Positions 8,909-16,316 of a stretch of DNA of 64,000 bases are shown piece after piece. Below the pieces are notes generated by a model. The model did no database searches. It saw only the letters and a list, made by a program, of their open reading frames with translations, and was not told the origin of the DNA. A program made the translations under genes and the position numbers. Position 1 is the stretch's first letter; each line of letters starts with the position of its first letter. This stretch comes from Saprospiraceae bacterium (GTDB lineage Bacteria > Bacteroidota > Bacteroidia > Chitinophagales > Saprospiraceae), in NCBI GenBank assembly GCA_016718505.1, contig JADKDE010000003.1, positions 1 through 64,000 of the forward strand. The letters run 5' to 3'.

Positions 8909-10116
8909 TTTTTTAAGGTATTATTTAACAAATTAAATGCCTGAGTCATGTCTGCCAATAAATCCTCGATATCCTCGATGCCGACAGAAACTCTAATCAA
9001 CCCATCGCTTATCCCTACGGCTTCTCTTTCGATCTTTGGTATCGCTATATGCGATGAGCTAGCTGGGTGAAGCACCAATGTATCCACATCTCCCAGCGTT
9101 GGGGCGTGAGTACATAACTTCAAATTATCGATCCATTTCAAGGCCGATTCCATACCCCCTGTTACTTCAAAGCTAAGCATTGCACCAAATTTTTTCATTT
9201 GCTTTAACGCGATAGCGTGTGAATTGTGATTCGGCAGAGACAGGTGATTTACATGGTTTACCAAGGCATGGGATTCAAGGAATCGGGCTAGGACTTCGGC
9301 ATTGCTGCATTGCTTTTCAAGCCTCAAAGCAAGCGTTTTCATCCCTAAATTCAAAAGCCACGCATCCATTGGATTGCTATTAGAGCCCAATAACTTAATC
9401 GTGGGCCAAATGGATTCTTTCATCAGATCGACATGAGGGCTCACGATAACACCAGCGATGCTATTCCCGTGCCCATTGAGATATTTTGTGGTGCTGTGGA
9501 TTACAAAATCAGCGCCAAGCATTATCGGCTGCTGTATAATGGGAGTACAAAAAGTATTATCGACGATCAATAATATTCCGTATTGATTAGTGAGATTGGA
9601 AAGTACCTGGATATCAACACAGTTCAGGGTAGGGTTCGCTGGTGTTTCTACATAAATGCATTTTATCTTTTTATTCCCTTCCAATAAATTTTTCAAGCCA
9701 AAGAGGTCATTCAAGTCAATATAAGTGAAGTCTATCCCCGACTTGGTCAATACCTTATTGAACAATTCCGTGGTCCCACCGTATAAATCTTTCTGTGTAA
9801 TAACATGGTCTCCTTTTTCAAGAATTCCTAACATAACAGATGAAATAGCGCTCATTCCGCTTGACGTCAGATAGGCAATGCATTCTTTTCCTGATCCCAA
9901 CCCTTCGAGTTGTGCTATTTTCGCTGCCACATGGTCAATGGTTGGATTTGCATATCGGCTATATACGTACCCATTTTTTGTTTTATTAAAAATGTCAACT
10001 GCTTCTTGTGCATCTTCGAACTCAAAGGAAGACGTCGCATATATTGGTAACTGGTGGGATTTAATCCCCTGCTTGTGGTCAATAAAGTCTTTAACAACCA
10101 AAGTATTTATTTTCAT
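8905..10116 (-). CDS. Trans-sulfuration PLP enzyme (cystathionine gamma-synthase / methionine gamma-lyase family)
   Basis: 403 residues of Cys/Met-metabolism PLP fold. Landmarks are YSRYANPTIDHVAAKIAQLEG near residue 50, SSGMSAISSV, DLYGGTTELF, VETPANPTLN, VDNTFCTPIIQQP and the PLP-lysine motif HSTTKYLNGHG near residue 210, followed by HPASSSHI near 350. The family includes cystathionine gamma-synthase, cystathionine gamma-lyase, O-acetylhomoserine sulfhydrylase and methionine gamma-lyase, which I cannot separate by eye. It precedes and overlaps the hscA-like gene by four bases, so the two are translationally coupled. A desulfurating activity beside an Fe-S chaperone is suggestive but is inference. 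The start ATG at 10116 gives the normal N-terminus. Confidence 0.88.
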   Translation of the reverse strand: MKINTLVVKDFIDHKQGIKSHQLPIYATSSFEFEDAQEAVDIFNKTKNGYVYSRYANPTIDHVAAKIAQLEGLGSGKECIAYLTSSGMSAISSVMLGILEKGDHVITQKDLYGGTTELFNKVLTKSGIDFTYIDLNDLFGLKNLLEGNKKIKCIYVETPANPTLNCVDIQVLSNLTNQYGILLIVDNTFCTPIIQQPIMLGADFVIHSTTKYLNGHGNSIAGVIVSPHVDLMKESIWPTIKLLGSNSNPMDAWLLNLGMKTLALRLEKQCSNAEVLARFLESHALVNHVNHLSLPNHNSHAIALKQMKKFGAMLSFEVTGGMESALKWIDNLKLCTHAPTLGDVDTLVLHPASSSHIAIPKIEREAVGISDGLIRVSVGIEDIEDLLADMTQAFNLLNNTLKK

Positions 10117-10144
10117 TATTATATTCTATTTCAAAAATTGACAA

Positions 10145-11191
10145 TTATGTTAGCTTGATTTTCGGATCTAAGAATGGCAATAAAATATCATTCAATATAT
10201 TGATTGCTATAAAAATGGTAGCCGAATACAGTATGGCACCCAGAGCCAAGGGTATATCAAAATTCAACAAAGCATTGACAGTAATGTCTCCTACCCCATC
10301 GTAGTTGAAAACCGATTCGATAAAAAATGCGCCAGCCATCAACGAACCAAGCCATCCCAGAGCCGCTGTCAACAAGGGAACCCATATATTTTTCAAGCAA
10401 TGTTTATAAATGGCTTTGTAAAATGAGAGACCTTTTGCCCTAGCCGTTTTCATGTAATCCAACTGTAGATTTTCTATCAATGCGCTCTTGGTCAACTGTA
10501 AAAACAAAGCTACTGGCCTCAAACCTAAGGCAATCGCAGGTAATATAATATTGCGCCAGTTGGTGATTTCGTCTCCAGCATTGTTCAACTCTACGAGGCT
10601 GCCTTGGGCAGAGAGTCCTGTATAATTTGACAGCAAATATCCAAATATCAAAGCTATGAAAATACCTGCAACATAGGAAGGCAAACTATATCCCATGATG
10701 GCTATGATATTGGCCATTTTGTCAATCCAAGTATCTTGAAATATGGCACTTAATATTCCTAACAAAACCCCAAAAACCAATCCGATCAAAATCGCCAATA
10801 GTGCTAAAATTATAGTTTTAGGAATGGCCCTAGAAAGTATCGAAGAAACAGACTCTCCAGATTGATATGACTCTCTCCAATGAGGCCATTTTACTAGAAC
10901 TGGTGGATTGTTCCAAAGCAATATATGATTTGTATTGGGAACGTAATGCCTATCAATATTTATCCAAAAAGGCGATATATCCCTAAGATAATGTATCATT
11001 TGGATGGGCAATGACTGGTCTAACCCATAGGCTTTTTTGGTAGCGGAAAGAGTCGCGTCGTCAATCCTTTGACCAAAAGACATCCGAGCTGGATCAATCG
11101 GACTAAGATAAATAATGGAGCAAATCAATATCACAACGGATATTAAAACAATAAAACCTGCTGCTATTCTTTTTACTAAAAAATAAAACAT
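10145..11191 (-). CDS. Solitary ABC transporter permease, DppB/OppB type
   Basis: 348 residues with one N-terminal membrane segment, a long periplasmic loop and a five-helix permease core. The N-terminus MFYFLVKRIAAGFIVLISVV and the EAA loop DYMKTARAKGLSFYKAIYKH near residue 245 are typical of the DppB family, which forms the membrane channel of peptide or nickel importers with a DppC-like partner, two ATPases and a binding lipoprotein. None of those partners is adjacent: downstream is the PLP enzyme on the same strand and upstream is the divergent bshC gene. The periplasmic loop carries an atypical insert (residues about 70-110). Partners are presumably elsewhere in the genome. Confidence 0.88.
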   Translation of the reverse strand: MFYFLVKRIAAGFIVLISVVILICSIIYLSPIDPARMSFGQRIDDATLSATKKAYGLDQSLPIQMIHYLRDISPFWINIDRHYVPNTNHILLWNNPPVLVKWPHWRESYQSGESVSSILSRAIPKTIILALLAILIGLVFGVLLGILSAIFQDTWIDKMANIIAIMGYSLPSYVAGIFIALIFGYLLSNYTGLSAQGSLVELNNAGDEITNWRNIILPAIALGLRPVALFLQLTKSALIENLQLDYMKTARAKGLSFYKAIYKHCLKNIWVPLLTAALGWLGSLMAGAFFIESVFNYDGVGDITVNALLNFDIPLALGAILYSATIFIAINILNDILLPFLDPKIKLT

Positions 11192-11316
11192 ACTATCTTG
11201 ATAGAACTATTAAAGTGCAAGATATGTTTTTCGATAATATCATTTGCCTTCTTGTAAGCCTTGATACGTAGTATTTTGTATTATTACTTTTTCAAAAAAA
11301 ATCATCAATAGGCCTC

Positions 11317-12939
11317 ATGTCAAAATTTAATAGTGAAAGAATCCCAGTCCAATCCCTAGAACATTTGATTAAAGATTTGGACTTTGCATTTCAAACACAT
11401 GATGAAAAATTATTGCCATTTATTGGAAAAATGCCCACATTGAGCAATTTTCAAACTCAGATAAATACCAAATCTTTCACCTCTGAAAATAGAATAAAAC
11501 TAAACAAAATAATAACTCAGCAATACAAAAATTGTGGAATTGACACTTTAGAGCAACCCAATTTAGAGAAAATATTGGAACTCAATACATTTTTTGTTAC
11601 AACTGCGCATCAGCCAAATTTGATGACTGGACCTTCATATTTTTTTTACAAAATCATATCAACTATAAAATTAGCCCAACTAATTAAAAATGAAAATCAA
11701 AAGAGTTATATCATCCCGTGTTATGTTATTGGTTCTGAGGACCATGATTTTGAGGAATTAGGGCATTTCTATTTGCTAGGCCATCGAATAGAATTGACTC
11801 AAAACCGAGGTATCGCATTCGCAAAATACCCCATTGAGGATCTTATTCCAGTCGTCGAACAAATAAAAAATATCCTCCCACCCAGCACGAATACTTCAAA
11901 GTTGTTGACTTTATTGGAAAAATGTATTCGACAAACCAAAACCATCGGAGAATTTACCATGCTTTTCATCCATGAAATATTTGGAAAATATGGATTGGTC
12001 ATAATAGATATGGCTGGTCGCGAGGCAAAGCAATCATTCACTCCCATCATGAGGGAAGAATTGACGAAAAGCAGTTCGTATCCTTTGGTTCAAAATACCA
12101 TTTTAAAAAAACAATCACAAAACCTTGGTACTCAGGCTTTGCCACGAGAAATTAATTTGTTTTATCACGGAAAGAATGGCAGAACGCGAATAGAAAAAGT
12201 ATCAGACGGGTGGCAAACCATAGACAAAATATACCAATGGAATGCATCACAGCTTGAAGATGAATTGGCAAAAACCCCAGAAAATTTCAGCCTAAATGTG
12301 ATTTTGAGACCCTTGATTCAAGAACTAATTTTGCCCAATATCGCCTATGTAGGAGGTCCTGGAGAGATGGCGTACTGGATGGAAAGGATGGACCAGTTCA
12401 ACCATTACCAGATCGAATTTCCAATACTCGTAAGGCGCGATTCCTTTTTCATTTTATCTGAAAAATTATTTAAAAAATGGCAAAAGCTAGGCTTACCCTT
12501 ACGCGAATTGTTCAAATCTAAAGAAGACTTGATAAAAAAGATAAATGAGGAAAATTCTGACCAAACCATTATGGTTGATTTTAGAAGCGAAATAATAAAT
12601 GCTTTAGATCAACTGGTACAAAAATCTCAAGCCATAGACGACCCCTTAAGACAGAGCATGGAAGCAGAAAAAGCACGGTGGATAAAGAATATAGACCAAG
12701 TCGAGTCGAAGATTTCAAAAGCAATGAAAATCAAAAACGACGCATTCATCCAAAGTGGATTGCAAGTCCAAGGCACTTTATTTCCCAATGGCAATTGGCA
12801 GGAGAGAACAGAGAGCTTTTTGGGCTTTATCGCCCAATGTGGTTTTGAGCTAATCGATTACCTAATACAAGAAGCCAATCCCCTTCAGTCAGAAATAAAA
12901 CTCATTCTTACTAAGGACGTTGCCAACGATTATTTGTAA
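11317..12939 (+). CDS. bshC: Bacillithiol biosynthesis cysteine-adding enzyme BshC
   Basis: 540 residues, the usual BshC length. Signature segments are TTAHQPNLMTGPSYFFYKI near residue 95, IPCYVIGSEDHDFEEL near 135 (an HxGH/KMSKS-like nucleotidyltransferase core in this family), and NIAYVGGPGEMAYWMERM near 345. BshC joins cysteine to glucosaminyl-malate, the last step of bacillithiol synthesis. A second pathway gene, bshB1, lies at 22176 in this window but is frameshifted. The C-terminus FVAQCGFELIDYL-like segment ends normally. It converges on the spermidine-synthase-like gene with a 10-base overlap of the two coding ends. Confidence 0.95.
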   Translation: MSKFNSERIPVQSLEHLIKDLDFAFQTHDEKLLPFIGKMPTLSNFQTQINTKSFTSENRIKLNKIITQQYKNCGIDTLEQPNLEKILELNTFFVTTAHQPNLMTGPSYFFYKIISTIKLAQLIKNENQKSYIIPCYVIGSEDHDFEELGHFYLLGHRIELTQNRGIAFAKYPIEDLIPVVEQIKNILPPSTNTSKLLTLLEKCIRQTKTIGEFTMLFIHEIFGKYGLVIIDMAGREAKQSFTPIMREELTKSSSYPLVQNTILKKQSQNLGTQALPREINLFYHGKNGRTRIEKVSDGWQTIDKIYQWNASQLEDELAKTPENFSLNVILRPLIQELILPNIAYVGGPGEMAYWMERMDQFNHYQIEFPILVRRDSFFILSEKLFKKWQKLGLPLRELFKSKEDLIKKINEENSDQTIMVDFRSEIINALDQLVQKSQAIDDPLRQSMEAEKARWIKNIDQVESKISKAMKIKNDAFIQSGLQVQGTLFPNGNWQERTESFLGFIAQCGFELIDYLIQEANPLQSEIKLILTKDVANDYL

Positions 12940-14459
12940 AGGTACTTGTAATATTCAATATAGCTTTGGCGCCATTTTAACGCAGCAGGTAAATACAAAT
13001 GGTCGAGATTGGGCTTATCATCAACCAGCAAGATTCCTTCGTCAAAATTCAAATTGGGTACTAGTCTCTGGCTGAGTTTTACTGTATCAAATATTGGTTC
13101 AAAATGGGTCAATGTGGACCAATCAATCTTTTCCTTAGACCCTAGCATGACCATATTTCGATTTTCCTCCATTGGCTCTGGAGTTGTCACAGCATTGACA
13201 TAAAAGCCGTGGTCTTTCAGAGTTTTCAAGATAGATTTCGCGCCTAGTCCAGCTTCACCTTGCAAAAATCCATAAAAGTTAATCGCCACAAAACCATTTG
13301 GATTCAGATTTTTTTCAACTTCTTGGAGACTTTCTTTGGTAATCAAATGAGTTGGAGGGGTTTCTCCCAAAAAAGTATCAAAAATTATAGCATCATACTT
13401 TTGATCATGTGTCAAAATAAAATGGCGCGCATCGTCTATATGGACATTTATATTTTCTGGAATGGAAAAATATTTTTTAGCCAAATCGACAACTCTACCA
13501 TCGATTTCCACTACTTCAACGTCAAGACCTTTTCGTATCAGCAGCTTGTACAAATCTCCTCCACCAAGCCCTAGCAGCAGTACTTTTTGCTTGGGTTTTA
13601 AGGCACTGAATATACCGCCAAAAAGAGGTACATGGTGAAAATAAGAGACTTGTGGATCTTCCATACTCATCATGGACTGGTGGGTATTGTTGACGACCAA
13701 AGCCCTTGCTTTCTTGAATCCTTCCTTCCCAGCTTGATAAAATATTTCCATGACCTTAACCTCCCCGAGGATGCCATTATTTACGTATAGTTCGCGATAT
13801 TTATTCGTAGTTTTCAATCGCTCCTTTTGTGTAAAACTGAGAAGGGAACACGCAACTAAGAGTAAAAAGAGCGTTTCACCAACTCTTTTTTTTTGAAAGA
13901 AAACTAAGAAAGATCCAGCAATTAATAAGATTCCGAATAACAATGAACTCATTTTTAGACCGATTGATCCCATCAAATAGAGTCCTACTGAAAAAGTAGC
14001 CAAGATCCCTCCCAAAGTGGACACAGCATAAATCGTACCCGCACTTTGGCCAGCAGTTTTTATTTCCTTGTCGATCAGATGAATTATCAAAGGACTCACC
14101 ATGCCCATTAGAATCAAAGGAACTACCATAAATGTTATCAATCCTAGAATTACGCCTGTGACTATATTGTAATAAATCATTTTCGGCAGTACAGCACCTG
14201 CGATATAAGGCATAATAATCAATAAAATCGCACCCAGCCCTGTTATTTTAACCAAAGTCGAGACGCTTGCATCCTTGGAAGAAAAATATCCACCTAAATA
14301 ATATCCGATGGTTAATGCCACCAAAGTCATGGCCAAAACTGCCGCCCAAACGACCACAGATGTACCAAAATAAGGTGCTATGAGTTTTGCAGCTATAAGT
14401 TCTAAAGCCATAACACAAGCTCCTTCTATAAATGAAAGAACAAACAATTTTTTGACCAT
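12930..14459 (-). CDS. Fused membrane protein / spermidine synthase-like protein
   Basis: 509 residues. The first 200 residues form about six to seven membrane helices starting LSFIEGACVMALELIAAKLIAPYFG, typical of the fused MFS-spermidine-synthase group. From residue 220 a soluble spermidine-synthase-like methyltransferase fold follows, with QSMMSMEDPQVSYFHHVPLFG, VLLLGLGGGDLYKLLIRKG, the acidic loop VVEIDGRVVDLAKKYF, DDARHFI and YDAIIFDTFLGETPPTHLITKE. The GGGD and VEID positions correspond to the aminopropyl-donor binding site. The natural substrate of these membrane-fused forms is generally unproven. It is divergent from the DUF1569 gene and converges on bshC. The enzyme class is inferred from fold motifs only. 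Confidence 0.82.
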   Translation of the reverse strand: MVKKLFVLSFIEGACVMALELIAAKLIAPYFGTSVVVWAAVLAMTLVALTIGYYLGGYFSSKDASVSTLVKITGLGAILLIIMPYIAGAVLPKMIYYNIVTGVILGLITFMVVPLILMGMVSPLIIHLIDKEIKTAGQSAGTIYAVSTLGGILATFSVGLYLMGSIGLKMSSLLFGILLIAGSFLVFFQKKRVGETLFLLLVACSLLSFTQKERLKTTNKYRELYVNNGILGEVKVMEIFYQAGKEGFKKARALVVNNTHQSMMSMEDPQVSYFHHVPLFGGIFSALKPKQKVLLLGLGGGDLYKLLIRKGLDVEVVEIDGRVVDLAKKYFSIPENINVHIDDARHFILTHDQKYDAIIFDTFLGETPPTHLITKESLQEVEKNLNPNGFVAINFYGFLQGEAGLGAKSILKTLKDHGFYVNAVTTPEPMEENRNMVMLGSKEKIDWSTLTHFEPIFDTVKLSQRLVPNLNFDEGILLVDDKPNLDHLYLPAALKWRQSYIEYYKYLYK

Positions 14460-14596
14460 GTATCTTTTATTTAAGGGTAAATATATAATAAAAAATAATA
14501 TTTATTACTCAAAACAAATAATTTTCTTTGTTGGGGTCAATTTTGAAGTATATTATAAAAATAAATAATAAATTTGCATCTTAATTCAAATAAATT

Positions 14597-15055
14597 ATGG
14601 CCCTTCCTAGTGTTTTTGATTCGTCTGTTGTTAAATCATTACAAGATAGAATAAATAAATTAACGCCTGATACCAAAAGTCTTTGGGGTAAAATGACAGT
14701 AGATCAAATGTTGGCGCACTCCAATATTACCTATGAATTAATTTTTACCGACAAGCATCCAAAACCAAACGTTTTTACCAAATGGGTATTGACGAGTTTT
14801 GTAAAAAAGAAAGTCGTGGACGAAACGCCATATCCAAAGAATGGACCGACGGGACCACAGTTTTTAATCAAGGGGCCAAAAGATTTTGAAGCAGAAAAGA
14901 AAAGATTGGTAGATTACATAAACCAAACACTCGAACTAGGGGAGCAACATTTCCACTTAAAAAAATCACATTCTTTTGGCATCTTAAAATCCAACGAATG
15001 GAACAACATGTTGTATAAGCACTTGGACCACCACCTAAAACAATTTGGGGTTTAA
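14597..15055 (+). CDS. DUF1569 family (DinB-like) protein
   Basis: 152 residues. WGKMTVDQMLAHSN near residue 33 and the C-terminal LYKHLDHHLKQFGV are the His-containing helices of the DUF1569 group of the DinB/YfiT four-helix superfamily, which usually bind a metal. Function is unknown. A TAnnTTTG-like element (TAAATTTG) lies at 14569-14576, about 20 bases before the start. The coding end overlaps by four bases the 3' end of the convergent HMG-CoA-lyase-like gene. Confidence 0.75.
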   Translation: MALPSVFDSSVVKSLQDRINKLTPDTKSLWGKMTVDQMLAHSNITYELIFTDKHPKPNVFTKWVLTSFVKKKVVDETPYPKNGPTGPQFLIKGPKDFEAEKKRLVDYINQTLELGEQHFHLKKSHSFGILKSNEWNNMLYKHLDHHLKQFGV

Positions 15056-15918
15056 TGCTTATCTGCATATTTGTCAAACAACAAAGTTGCCTTATTCATC
15101 GCCTTATTGAATTCCTTTCGATCTAGGTCTAGATTGTCGCCAAGTTCATCAAAGAAGTAAATTAAATTTTCTGTCGGCATATTGCCCGTTAAATCATCTT
15201 TGGCCATGGGGCATCCACCATATCCTTTGATAGCGCCATCGTATCTCTTACATCCCGCCAACTGAGCCGCTTGAATCTTCTCCCTCCAAGTAAAAGGAGT
15301 CGTGTGTAGATGAGCCCCGAATTCTATTTGTGGATATTTGGGTATCAAATTTGAAAATAAATAATCGATGCTCTCGGGAGTACTGACGCCAATGGTATCA
15401 GAAAGTGACATCGTTTTTATGCCCACCTGCACGAGATGGTTCACCCACCTAGACACCGTTTCTACATTCCAAACGTCGCCATAAGGATTTCCAAAACCCA
15501 TGGATAGATATATTAAGGCTTCCTTGCCATGCCGCTGAGCCAAATCTTGAATCTCAGCTACCCGACCTAGGGATTCTTCGATGGTCGCATTGGTATTTCT
15601 TAGTTGGAAAGTCTCTGAAACTGAAAATGGGTACCCCAAATAGTGGATGGATTCGTGTTGGCAAGCTTCTTCTGCACCTCTTCTATTGGCTACGATGGTT
15701 AATAATTTGGAACGTGTCTCGGCGGTATCGAGCCTCCGCATTACTTCATGCGTATCAGCCATTTGTGGAATAGCCTTAGCAGAAACAAAACTACCAATAT
15801 CGATGGTTTCAAACCCAACCTTTAACAATTGTTGAAGGTACTCCAACTTTTCATCAGTCGGAATAAAATGTTTTAAACCTTGCATTGCATCCCGCGGACA
15901 CTCAATAATTTTAATCAT
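15052..15918 (-). CDS. Hydroxymethylglutaryl-CoA lyase family protein
   Basis: 288 residues of the HMGL-like TIM-barrel family. It begins MIKIIECPRDAMQGLKHFIPT, corresponding to the conserved E-x-x-R-D-G/A-x-Q metal and substrate site, then has FETIDIGSFVSAKAIPQMAD, LSDTIGVSTPESIDYLF, the His pair of FGAHLHTTP, and IKGYGGCPMAKDDLTGNMPTE near residue 230, which holds the catalytic Cys of the HMG-CoA lyase signature (GxGGCPxA). HMG-CoA lyase splits HMG-CoA into acetoacetate and acetyl-CoA in leucine breakdown. This pathway would feed electrons to ETF through isovaleryl-CoA dehydrogenase, in line with etfAB in the window, although the genes are not linked. Confidence 0.85.
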   Translation of the reverse strand: MIKIIECPRDAMQGLKHFIPTDEKLEYLQQLLKVGFETIDIGSFVSAKAIPQMADTHEVMRRLDTAETRSKLLTIVANRRGAEEACQHESIHYLGYPFSVSETFQLRNTNATIEESLGRVAEIQDLAQRHGKEALIYLSMGFGNPYGDVWNVETVSRWVNHLVQVGIKTMSLSDTIGVSTPESIDYLFSNLIPKYPQIEFGAHLHTTPFTWREKIQAAQLAGCKRYDGAIKGYGGCPMAKDDLTGNMPTENLIYFFDELGDNLDLDRKEFNKAMNKATLLFDKYADKH

Positions 15919-16032
15919 AAAATATTCAAAATGCTGAGTAAAATTAATGAAAATTTACAAGAAAATGATACAAGAAATAAAAACTAAACGGGAATAGTTG
16001 ATTTGCACTAATCGGTTATTTATTGAAATCTG

Positions 16033-16120
16033 CGGAGGATGAGGGATTCGAACCCTCGATAAGCTTTTGGCCTATACACACTTTCCAGGCGTGCTCCTTA
16101 AACCACTCGGACAACCCTCC
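16033..16120 (-). tRNA. tRNA-Ser (GGA)
   Basis: An 88-nt minus-strand cloverleaf with acceptor GGAGGGT/ATCCTCC, the anticodon loop CTGGAAA inside CACGC/GTGTG (anticodon GGA, Ser), a long variable arm (GCCAAAAGC region) expected of tRNA-Ser, and the T arm GAGGGTTCGAATCCCTC. CCA is not encoded. Confidence 0.96.
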
Positions 16121-16284
16121 TTCTTTTTTTCAGCCTGCAAAGATAACCAATAGATCAGCAATAAAATAAGATTTCTACTTTTTTTTAACCTAATGGGGAT
16201 TTATTTGTTTATTGACTTTATTTTAATCTCCGTTATACATTTATTTTATTATAATAGATTATCAAATTCCATCTCAAGGATTCG

Positions 16285-16292
16285 TACCTTTG
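16285..16292 (+). promoter_or_regulatory. Putative -7 element of gcvP
   Basis: TACCTTTG, an exact TAnnTTTG match, 24 bases before the gcvP ATG. No clear TTG is seen at the -33 position. Confidence 0.5.
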
Positions 16293-16316
16293 AGCCATTA
16301 AAAAAATAAAATTTCA

